Assembly (NCBI RefSeq): GCF_004348825.1
Contig: NZ_SMJU01000005.1
Coordinates: 1 to 64,000, forward strand
Length of the DNA stretch: 64,000 nucleotides
Direction of reading: 5' to 3'
From: Arundinibacter roseus
Lineage (GTDB): Bacteria > Bacteroidota > Bacteroidia > Cytophagales > Spirosomataceae
In this document: positions 8,649-15,991 of the stretch, piece by piece
Numbering within the stretch: the stretch's first letter is position 1
Layout of the letters: every line of letters starts with the position of its first letter
The notes under the pieces: model-generated
Told to the model about the DNA's origin: nothing
Database searches by the model: none
What the model saw: only the letters and a program-made list of their open reading frames with translations
Made by a program: the position numbers and the translations under genes

Positions 8649-11600
8649 ATGAGAAGTTTTCTACTGAATCCTTACCGGGAAACGTACGGCCTGTGGCTCC
8701 GTCTGACCTGCCTGATTATCCTTTTATCGCCTGGCCTGGCGCTGGCTCAAAATGGTTCTCTATGTTACAAACCCCTGATCGGTCCCGGCACAAGTGCGGG
8801 CCCGGTAGGTGGTAGTTTGACTGACGTCGGCTTTACTCCAAACAATACACCTGCTAACCTGATCGACGGGAATACGGGCAACTTTGCCGAAATTTCCAAC
8901 CTGCTCACACTGGCTTCCGGACGGGGCGTAACCGTCAGCAATGCCAATACCACCTACCCCGCCGGATGGTTTGCGGGGTACGTGGTGGAGCTGGGCGACA
9001 ATGGATTGCTCAATGCCAATGTGCTTTCAGGCATTGAAGTTCAGACATTTAATGATGGCGCACCCGCTGAAACCCGCACGTTTAATAGTGGTTTGGGAGT
9101 TACTTTACTTTCGGACGGCTCGCCGGATAAAGTGTATCTTAGCTTTGAAACTACACTGCCTTTTGACGAAGTCAGGCTGGTAAAAAATAGCCTGGTAAAC
9201 CTGGCAGCCGGTACTTCACTCCGCGTATACTACGCCACGGCCTTTGATCCCGGCTGCGGCACGCTGGATCAAAATGGGATTTGCTACGACCAAATCGCCG
9301 GAAATGAAACGGTTGTCAATTTTGGAGCAGGCTTGCTCGGTACGCTTGCTACCCTGAGCAATCCGGATGGCATCACCGACGGAGATAAAAACACCTACGC
9401 AACTCTGGTCCTTCCGGCAGGTACCAACCTGCTGGCCTCGGCGCCATTTGTAGGAGTAAAAAGCCTGCAAACGATTTATCCGTCCGGCAATCGGGTAGGT
9501 TTTGTGGTGCAGCAGGATAACGGCCTACTCACCGCTGACCTGCTCAATACCCTCCGCATCCAAACGTATCTGCACGGAGAATTGCAGGATGATCAGCCGC
9601 TGAGCAGCGGAAATGGCCTGTTGGCCGCAAACGTACTGGCCGGCACAGATCCGATTCAGGAATTGTCAATTCTGACTACCGCACCCTTCAACGAAGTGAG
9701 ACTCGTGGCCGAGGGAGTTATGGCTAGTTTGGGTACCCTGCGCATTTATTATGCCTTTGAAAACCCCGAAAGCTGTACCGATTGCAAAACGGCCCTTACT
9801 TCCAGCGCAGCACAACCCTACACCGGAGAGCTTGTCAGTCGTGACCGTGACCCCAGTATTTTCAGCACATACAATACTACGGGTGTATACGGCTTAACGT
9901 TAGGGACATTAACTAACACCTCTGCTCTGGTTAGCCCAAGTCTGACGGATTCTGCACGGTTTGCTGTTATAGCGGGTTTGCTCAATGGTGGCGCACGCAT
10001 GACTGTTAAGCGAACAGGAGGAGATAATTACCCGGTAGGCACCGTGGCTGGCTTTGCGGTTAAAAGCGGTAGCGGACTGCTCAGCGCGGGGTTGCTCAGT
10101 GGCATTACCATCCGGCTCTATGAGGGCGATGGTGAAAATCCGGTACAGACAATCACCGGTGCCTCGCTGCTCAACCTCGGTTTACTGAGTTCCAATGGTC
10201 TTAATTTTATTGGGGGAAAATCAACTGTGGCCTTTGATGAAATTGAAATAGACCTGAACCTTGGGGCGATTTCGCTGGGACTGCCGCTTACGTTTGATGT
10301 TTTTTATGCCTATGTCCAAATCGATACCGACGGCGATGGAGTACCCGACTGCAACGAAATTTGCGGGGCCGGACAAGACGACTCCGTGGATTCCGACGGC
10401 GACGGCACACCCGATGCCTGTGATGCATGCAGCGATGCCAATGACAAATCGGCGGTGGTTGATACCGACGGCGATGGCTTACTGAATAACTGCGACCCGG
10501 ACAGCGATAACGACGGAATACCCGATTCCGTAGAAGACACCAATGGGAATGGTGATCCTAATGATGATGACGCCGACGGAGATGGGGTGCCCAACTACCT
10601 TGACCTCGACAGCGACAATGACGGAATTCTGGATTTGTACGAATCAGGAATTGATCCGGCACTGATTGCCTCAAATGATGCGGACGAAAATGGAGTACTT
10701 GATACCGCCAATCCGATTTTTACCAATACCCCCCGCGATACTGATGGGGATGGAGTGCCGGATTATCTGGATCTGGATAGTGACAACGACGGAATCCCGG
10801 ATCTGACAGAAAGTGGCCTGACAGGCTTTGCTGATGCTGATAATAACGGGGTGGTCGATGGACCTGACGCTGATAATGACGGAGTGCAGGATAGTGTAGA
10901 TGGCGATGACGCCGCCTTTGGATCACCCAATACCGGTGCTCCACGCGACACCGACGGAGACAATGTGCCCGATGCCTACGACCTGGATAGTGACAATGAC
11001 GGAATCAACGATATTATTGAAAGCGGAATTCCTGGCCTTATCGACGCCAATAACGACGGAATTGTGGATGGACCCGATGCTGATGGCGACGGTATCAGCG
11101 ACAGCGCCGATACCGATGACGAAACCTTCGGCTCACCGGGCGCTCCGGCTCCGATAAATTCTGACAATGACGACGCTCCTGACTACATTGACCTGGATAG
11201 CGACAATGATACCCGCAGCGACCTCGTGGAAAGTGGTCAGACGGGCTATGTGGATGCGGATGATAACGGGGTGGTAGACGGACCGGATTCGGATGGTGAC
11301 GGAATTATGGATAGTGTCGATGGCAATAATGGCACCTTCGGCGATGCCGGAGATACGGCGCCACAAAACACCGATGGTACCGACGAGCCTGATTATCGTG
11401 ATACCGATAGCAACAACGACGGCACCAACGACATTGAAGATAACGGTCGTGGCGACCTTGACCCCGATGATGATGGCATGGTGGACAATCCTGTCGACCC
11501 CGACAACGATGGCATTCCGAATAACAACGGCCTGGACTTCCAGCCTGATGACTTTGGTGGTTTGGGTACAGGTAGTCCTGATCTTTCGCCGGGTGTACTT

Positions 11601-12011
11601 TCCAATGGCTCTACCTACAATGTGTCCGACGAACGTGATGTGGTGGTGACGATTTTTAACACCGGAGAAACAGGCACAAGCGCACCGGTTGTCTTTACGA
11701 TCACGAAACTCGAACCAACCTTCGGAATTGCCATTCCAGAAACGGCAACCAACGCTGATGTGTTTGGCGGAACCGCCGTTGATAACTCCCAATGGACCAT
11801 AACCGAAGAGGCCACACGCTATGTATTTACATTGAAGGATGGGTTCTCAATTTTACCAACCGAAAATAAAAAGGTCGTGCTACGCCTAACCGCCACCGGC
11901 ACCAACTCATCCAATGCCAACCTGACCGTGCGGATCATTGACGGCACCGGTGGTTCTGAAAATCCAATCACCAATAATATCCTGATTTACAAACTGAGCA
12001 TAAACTTATAA
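8649..12011 (+). CDS. Large secreted protein with thrombospondin type-3 calcium-binding repeats
   Basis: 1120 residues with a signal peptide (1-33, ending ALAQ). About residues 35-560 hold three copies of a ~165-residue beta-rich module, recognisable by WFAGYVVELGDNGLL, VGFVVQQDNGLL and VAGFAVKSGSGLL, and by FDEVRLV, FNEVRLV and FDEIEID. From about 557 to 980 there is a long run of thrombospondin type-3 repeats (DTDGDGVPD, DLDSDNDGIPD), which bind calcium. Part of this run is organised as exact 210-bp units (see the repeat entry). The last ~130 residues form a beta domain that does not show a clear type IX sorting signature. A surface or extracellular structural/adhesive role is likely. It is followed after 14 bp by a T9SS cargo gene on the same strand and probably shares its transcript. 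Confidence 0.85.
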   Translation: MRSFLLNPYRETYGLWLRLTCLIILLSPGLALAQNGSLCYKPLIGPGTSAGPVGGSLTDVGFTPNNTPANLIDGNTGNFAEISNLLTLASGRGVTVSNANTTYPAGWFAGYVVELGDNGLLNANVLSGIEVQTFNDGAPAETRTFNSGLGVTLLSDGSPDKVYLSFETTLPFDEVRLVKNSLVNLAAGTSLRVYYATAFDPGCGTLDQNGICYDQIAGNETVVNFGAGLLGTLATLSNPDGITDGDKNTYATLVLPAGTNLLASAPFVGVKSLQTIYPSGNRVGFVVQQDNGLLTADLLNTLRIQTYLHGELQDDQPLSSGNGLLAANVLAGTDPIQELSILTTAPFNEVRLVAEGVMASLGTLRIYYAFENPESCTDCKTALTSSAAQPYTGELVSRDRDPSIFSTYNTTGVYGLTLGTLTNTSALVSPSLTDSARFAVIAGLLNGGARMTVKRTGGDNYPVGTVAGFAVKSGSGLLSAGLLSGITIRLYEGDGENPVQTITGASLLNLGLLSSNGLNFIGGKSTVAFDEIEIDLNLGAISLGLPLTFDVFYAYVQIDTDGDGVPDCNEICGAGQDDSVDSDGDGTPDACDACSDANDKSAVVDTDGDGLLNNCDPDSDNDGIPDSVEDTNGNGDPNDDDADGDGVPNYLDLDSDNDGILDLYESGIDPALIASNDADENGVLDTANPIFTNTPRDTDGDGVPDYLDLDSDNDGIPDLTESGLTGFADADNNGVVDGPDADNDGVQDSVDGDDAAFGSPNTGAPRDTDGDNVPDAYDLDSDNDGINDIIESGIPGLIDANNDGIVDGPDADGDGISDSADTDDETFGSPGAPAPINSDNDDAPDYIDLDSDNDTRSDLVESGQTGYVDADDNGVVDGPDSDGDGIMDSVDGNNGTFGDAGDTAPQNTDGTDEPDYRDTDSNNDGTNDIEDNGRGDLDPDDDGMVDNPVDPDNDGIPNNNGLDFQPDDFGGLGTGSPDLSPGVLSNGSTYNVSDERDVVVTIFNTGETGTSAPVVFTITKLEPTFGIAIPETATNADVFGGTAVDNSQWTITEEATRYVFTLKDGFSILPTENKKVVLRLTATGTNSSNANLTVRIIDGTGGSENPITNNILIYKLSINL
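10731..11360 (+). repeat. Three 210-bp tandem coding repeats (70 residues each)
   Basis: Units begin at 10731, 10941 and 11151, exactly 210 bp apart, and a divergent fourth begins at 11361. Each encodes D-x-D-G-x-x-x-P-D-Y, LDSDNDG, ESG, then DADNNGVVDGPD and FG. They sit within the thrombospondin type-3 region and have diverged in codon use, so the duplication is not recent. Copy number could vary between strains. Confidence 0.8.
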
Positions 12012-12025
12012 CTACATCGATCACT

Positions 12026-13057
12026 ATGAAAAAAGTACTTTTGAACTTCTGTTCACTGGCCCTGTTCCTGAGCCTTACGCTGCAAGTCTACGCCATTGAC
12101 CCTGCCATATCGGCGCTAAGTGTTGCGCCAAACCCGATTCAGCAATATGATGTCGGAACCATCGTAGCCAACTTCAACGTGGGGGGAAGCGGCTCCATCC
12201 CGATTGGCAGCGTGGGTGTTCAGATTTCTTTTCCCAATTCCTACCTCCCCGATCCGCAGTCTATTGCGGCGGTTCGGGCCACAGGTGCCGGAAGCTTCTT
12301 TAACTGGATTTATGATAGTGGCGCACGAACGCTGACGGGTATCAGCAATCAGGTATTTGTGGATGGTGACGGCGGGCTCATTACCATCGACCTGCGAGGC
12401 TACGTAGTGACTGATCCTAGTTTCGACAATTCCGTAGCAAACCTGATTTATCCCAACGGGGCTTTAATTGGCAATGAAGTAGGCAATGACAACCTGCTGG
12501 CCGGAGGCCGCGTGGTGGTCAATCCAAGCCCGGTTTCGCTGCTGAGTTTCACGGCTCAGAAAGAAGCACAAACGGCGGTTTTGAGCTGGGGAACAGCGGA
12601 GGAAATCAATAGCGATCGCTTCGAAATTGAGCACAGCCTTACCGGAAAACAGTGGCAAAAAATTGGCGCAGTAGCCGCACAGGGCAACAGCCGACAAACC
12701 AACTGGTATTCGTTTGTGGACGACAACCCGGCCAATGGCACCAACCTCTATCGACTTCGGATGATTGATAAAGACGGCAGCAACGAAGTAACCCGCGCGC
12801 GAAGTCTGGATTTTGAGATTCTGGTCGAGACGACTCTGTATCCAAACCCGGTAGTTGAAAAGCTATTAATCAAGGCCGATGACCTTTCCAAAATCAGGCG
12901 GGTGGAGCTCTACAACGCCACGGGTCGAACGGTGTTTGTGTCCGAAACCATCAGTGCGCAGGGAATTGACGTAAAAAATCTGCCCAATGGATTTTATGTC
13001 GTGCGGGTAACGCGAACGAACGGCAGCAGCGATTCATTCAAGGTGCTGAAACAGTAA
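12026..13057 (+). CDS. T9SS type A sorting-domain protein
   Basis: 343 residues: a signal peptide (1-23), and an N-terminal beta-sandwich (about 24-165) with repeated aliphatic strands. Then comes a typical Bacteroidetes fibronectin-like linker (VSLLSFTAQKE, AVLSWGTAEEINSDRFEIE, YRLRMIDKDG), and a type IX C-terminal sorting domain (from about 268, TLYPNPVVEKLLIK, then GFYVVRV, ending SFKVLKQ). The protein should be exported by Sec, then by the type IX system, and anchored to or released from the surface. No enzyme domain is recognisable. It follows the thrombospondin-repeat gene by 14 bp and precedes the lasso-type precursor by 49 bp with no terminator visible between them, so read-through into the peptide gene is possible. 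Confidence 0.88.
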   Translation: MKKVLLNFCSLALFLSLTLQVYAIDPAISALSVAPNPIQQYDVGTIVANFNVGGSGSIPIGSVGVQISFPNSYLPDPQSIAAVRATGAGSFFNWIYDSGARTLTGISNQVFVDGDGGLITIDLRGYVVTDPSFDNSVANLIYPNGALIGNEVGNDNLLAGGRVVVNPSPVSLLSFTAQKEAQTAVLSWGTAEEINSDRFEIEHSLTGKQWQKIGAVAAQGNSRQTNWYSFVDDNPANGTNLYRLRMIDKDGSNEVTRARSLDFEILVETTLYPNPVVEKLLIKADDLSKIRRVELYNATGRTVFVSETISAQGIDVKNLPNGFYVVRVTRTNGSSDSFKVLKQ

Positions 13058-13106
13058 AGAAACATCCTCGTTTTTTCAGTCAATTTATCTAAAAAAAGAA
13101 ACACGT

Positions 13107-13262
13107 ATGAACGCATATACCACAAACACTCCGGTTGCATTTGCCCTGAAAAATAGCAAAAAGAGCTACCACAAACCATCTCTGGTACACCGCGGCACGG
13201 TGGCACGGCTCACCTTAAAAGCGGGATCCAGTACGGATGCATTTACAAATTTCACACCGTAA
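13107..13262 (+). CDS. Putative lasso peptide precursor (51 residues)
   Basis: This short frame encodes a 51-residue peptide. Residues 21-36 (YHKPSLVHRGTVARLT) match the lasso leader signature Y-x2-P-x-L-x3-G-x5-T at every fixed position (Y21, P24, L26, G30, T36). In known precursors this Thr is the second-last leader residue. That puts the cleavage after L37 and gives a 14-residue core, KAGSSTDAFTNFTP, with D44 (core position 7) as the ring acceptor. Cleavage after T36 would give an 8-residue ring with the same Asp. A Lys or Leu at core position 1 instead of Gly is unusual. A strong hairpin and a lasso-cyclase-like gene follow directly. The leader match plus the neighbour make this a real gene in my view. 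The mature product and its maturation are inferred. Confidence 0.75.
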   Translation: MNAYTTNTPVAFALKNSKKSYHKPSLVHRGTVARLTLKAGSSTDAFTNFTP

Positions 13263-13287
13263 TGCCCTGATAGTATACTAATAATTT

Positions 13288-13320
13288 AATCAGCCCGCCA
13301 GAATTGGCGGGCTGATTTTA
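13288..13320 (+). terminator. Strong hairpin between precursor and cyclase genes
   Basis: A perfect 13-bp GC-rich stem (AATCAGCCCGCCA at 13288-13300 with TGGCGGGCTGATT at 13305-13317) and a 4-nt loop, followed by TTA. It lies 25 bp after the peptide stop and 48 bp before the cyclase start. It probably acts as a partial terminator or 3'-stabilising structure that keeps peptide transcript above enzyme transcript, as in other RiPP clusters (inference). Confidence 0.8.
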
Positions 13321-13367
13321 GTCATTTTCCGGTAGTCGGCTCCTTCCGTTTAACACCCATTTTCGCC

Positions 13368-15311
13368 ATGGCAATTCCTTATTTTTCGGGCATTTTTTAT
13401 TTTGATCCGGCACAGGCACCCTCGTCTTTCCGCCCCATACCCGATAGCCAAACGCAGGTGGTAGAATTCCTAAACGGATACGTAGCCACCAATGTCCTCC
13501 AATCGCTGCACATTTCGTCCAATCTGATTGTGCTGGCCGATTGCCGTTTTCATGAACGTCCCAAACTCGTGCAAAAAGTTATGGGCGGAGCCATGGCTTT
13601 GTCCGACGCCGAGCTCGTAAGCCACGCTTATGTGCAATGGGGAGACAAGCTTTCAGAGCACTTTACAGGAGAATTTACTTTTATTATTTGGGAAAAAGAT
13701 TCTGGGAAAATCCTTGTTTCGCGCGATCGTTTCGGCTTTAAAACCTTCTTTTATGAGCACAAACCCGGCGCTTATTTTGCCTTTGGCAACCGCATCAGCA
13801 GGCTGCCCACCTTCGTAAAGTCCAGAAATCCTGACTATGTAAAAATCCGTGAGTACCTCCTTCCCGAACGCTCGTACCGCAGCTACGAGGATCGGACTTT
13901 TTATGCGCATATCAAAGCGGCATTGCCTGCCCATACATTCCAAATCCTCCGAACCGATTTTCAGCAGCATTGCTACTGGCGCATCAATCCTGCACAGTAT
14001 AGCGGCATCAGGCACGAAGAAGAGTACATTGAGCTTTTCAAAACCTATTTTTACAACTCCATCCGAAACTGCACGCAGGGCTACACCAACATCGGCACGC
14101 ACCTGAGCGGCGGCATTGATTCGTCCTCGGTAGCCTGCGTGGCACATGAGGTGGCCGGTCCGCTGTCCACTTTTTACATCAATCCTGACCTGCCTTCTAC
14201 CGACGAAAGTTTTTATGTAAAAGCTGTGCAGCAAAAAATCAACTCGCGGCATTTTGCAGCACAACCACAGGATACCATCTACGAATCCTTACGTACATTA
14301 AGTCGTCTGTTTGATCGCCCCGAACAGTTTCCGCTGCCGTCAAGTTTTCAGTTTGCGGCGGCGCACCAAATCCAACAGGCACAGTGTGACGTGGTGCTGA
14401 CCGGTCATGACGGCGACTCGGTGATTGGTCACGGCAATCAGCTCATTGGAAACTACCTCGCTGCGGGCGATTGGCCTCTGCTCAGGCAGGCGCTTGATTT
14501 GTATGCGCAGGAACGCGACCTGAGCTACCTCGCGCCCAATTGGCTGACGCTACCTGCCAATAAACGGCAGCAAACGTACATGCAGCATTTTCTCACCACG
14601 GAGCTTTGGAAGCTCGTTCGACAAAAAGAATTTGGTCATTTCCTGCGTTCCGGACGGGCTTTTCATACCCAAATGGGCTACTCGTACGGACAATTTTTAG
14701 CTTCTTTTCTTGAAAAAATTTCTTCAAGATTCAGTTTTGAAACAGCGCATTTGCTTACTCCTGATTTCTTGAATCACTCGAATGCGTCCGAATCGACCCA
14801 AACGGCTAAGGCACTATACACCAACCTTTCCTCCGACTATACCCATCAGTTTCAGGCCATTACCAACAAGTCGTACATTGATGCCACCGAGCAGCTTCAC
14901 CACATTGGTTTGCACTTTGGGCACCGCTATGCGCATCCGTATTTCGACGAACAGCTCATTGAACTTTCGCTGGCGATTCCTGAAAAATTAAAATTCGGAG
15001 ACGGCAAAGGGCGGGAAACCATTCGCCGGGCGCTGAAAGGAATTTTGCCGGAAGAAGTTCGAACCCGTGGCCATAAAACCAGTTTCAGCGAATACGGCCT
15101 GCTCAGTCTGCGCATGCTTTATTTCCAGACCACCGAGCTGTTTGGCAGACAGCATGTTTTGTGGGAATTTATTGATAAAATAAAATTTGATGCCTGCGTA
15201 AAGTTCCTGTTGAATGACAAAATTCCTTTGAACCAAAAATCGGGAACTTATGGGCTGGTTTCCAGAGCGTTATTCCTGGGAGTTTGGCTGCATGATCTTT
15301 CCGAACCATGA
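13368..15311 (+). CDS. Asparagine-synthetase-like lasso peptide cyclase (C protein)
   Basis: 647 residues in two parts. The N-terminal half (1-200) is a class II glutaminase-like domain, but it starts MAIPYFSGIF and lacks the Cys2 nucleophile of true AsnB, so it cannot use glutamine in the normal way. The C-terminal half is an AsnB-type synthetase domain with the PP-loop SGGIDSSS (247-254), the GHDGDSVIGHG loop (346-356) and a late basic motif VRTRGHKTSF. These proteins adenylate an Asp or Glu side chain and form the isopeptide ring of lasso peptides. It directly follows a peptide gene with the lasso leader signature, which supports the cyclase role over asparagine synthesis. Its stop overlaps the next gene by 4 bp. 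No leader peptidase (B2) or RRE (B1) gene is adjacent. An amidotransferase-family enzyme with another peptide substrate remains possible. Confidence 0.82.
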   Translation: MAIPYFSGIFYFDPAQAPSSFRPIPDSQTQVVEFLNGYVATNVLQSLHISSNLIVLADCRFHERPKLVQKVMGGAMALSDAELVSHAYVQWGDKLSEHFTGEFTFIIWEKDSGKILVSRDRFGFKTFFYEHKPGAYFAFGNRISRLPTFVKSRNPDYVKIREYLLPERSYRSYEDRTFYAHIKAALPAHTFQILRTDFQQHCYWRINPAQYSGIRHEEEYIELFKTYFYNSIRNCTQGYTNIGTHLSGGIDSSSVACVAHEVAGPLSTFYINPDLPSTDESFYVKAVQQKINSRHFAAQPQDTIYESLRTLSRLFDRPEQFPLPSSFQFAAAHQIQQAQCDVVLTGHDGDSVIGHGNQLIGNYLAAGDWPLLRQALDLYAQERDLSYLAPNWLTLPANKRQQTYMQHFLTTELWKLVRQKEFGHFLRSGRAFHTQMGYSYGQFLASFLEKISSRFSFETAHLLTPDFLNHSNASESTQTAKALYTNLSSDYTHQFQAITNKSYIDATEQLHHIGLHFGHRYAHPYFDEQLIELSLAIPEKLKFGDGKGRETIRRALKGILPEEVRTRGHKTSFSEYGLLSLRMLYFQTTELFGRQHVLWEFIDKIKFDACVKFLLNDKIPLNQKSGTYGLVSRALFLGVWLHDLSEP

Positions 15312-15991
15312 AAAAACGACTTGCTGCCCAAATCCTGGTTCTATACATCTGCCTGAGTTGCGAGCCTCCCACAGAAGAACTGCGGGCGGATTACTCCTAT
15401 TTCCCCCTCGAAACAGGACTTTTTGTAGAATACCAGGTGCGTGAAAGTCACTATTCCGTAGCAGGGCCCGCTCGGGAAACTACCTACTATTTGAAAGAAC
15501 GCTGCGGAGATACGTTTCAGACACACAACGGCGGAGAACATGTTAGAATAGAGCGATTTAGAAAAAATTCCCCCACCGCCGCCTGGCTTCCTGACTCGGT
15601 CTGGAGCGCCCGTTTGTTGCCGGACAGAGCCATTCGGACAGAAAACAATCGGGCGTTTATTAAACTGATATTCCCACTTACTTCCCAAACTACCTGGAAT
15701 GGAAATGCGCTCAACGAGTTACCATCTGAACTTTATAAAGCGAATTTTGAAACTGAAAATCTATCTGGATTTGAAAGCTCCCTCCCACGCCCGTTGACGG
15801 TCGTTCAGCGGCAGGATTCCAGTATAATTTCTCTTTACCGAAAAAGTGAACAGTATGCGCCGGGCATTGGACTGATCTACCGGGAAAATACCGCGCTTGA
15901 ATACTGTCAGGAACCGTCATGCCTGGGTTCCGGGAGAATTAATTCGGGACATCGAAAAATCCAGCAGATGGTGGCTTATGGAAAAGAATAG
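15308..15991 (+). CDS. Hypothetical lipoprotein coupled to the lasso cyclase
   Basis: 227 residues. A hydrophobic signal ends in CLSC, with C18 as the likely lipidated residue. The mature protein has beta-rich stretches (YFPLETGLFVEYQVRES, DSSIISLYRKSEQYAPGIGLIYRENTALEYC) and four further cysteines or so. I know no family for it. The ATG lies inside the cyclase stop (ATGA, 15308-15311), so it is translationally coupled and probably part of the same system. A role in immunity, export or binding of the mature peptide is possible but is only inferred from position. Its stop codon abuts the stop of the convergent PorU-like gene with no base between them. Confidence 0.75.
   Translation: MKKRLAAQILVLYICLSCEPPTEELRADYSYFPLETGLFVEYQVRESHYSVAGPARETTYYLKERCGDTFQTHNGGEHVRIERFRKNSPTAAWLPDSVWSARLLPDRAIRTENNRAFIKLIFPLTSQTTWNGNALNELPSELYKANFETENLSGFESSLPRPLTVVQRQDSSIISLYRKSEQYAPGIGLIYRENTALEYCQEPSCLGSGRINSGHRKIQQMVAYGKE

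Noticed and set aside
11133-11792. 219-codon antisense frame in the thrombospondin-repeat region
   Set aside because: It is the complement of the biased GAT/GAC-rich repeat sequence and has no independent signal.
13368-15311. True asparagine synthetase AsnB
   Set aside because: Cys2 is absent and a lasso leader peptide gene is adjacent. The peptide-cyclase role fits better.
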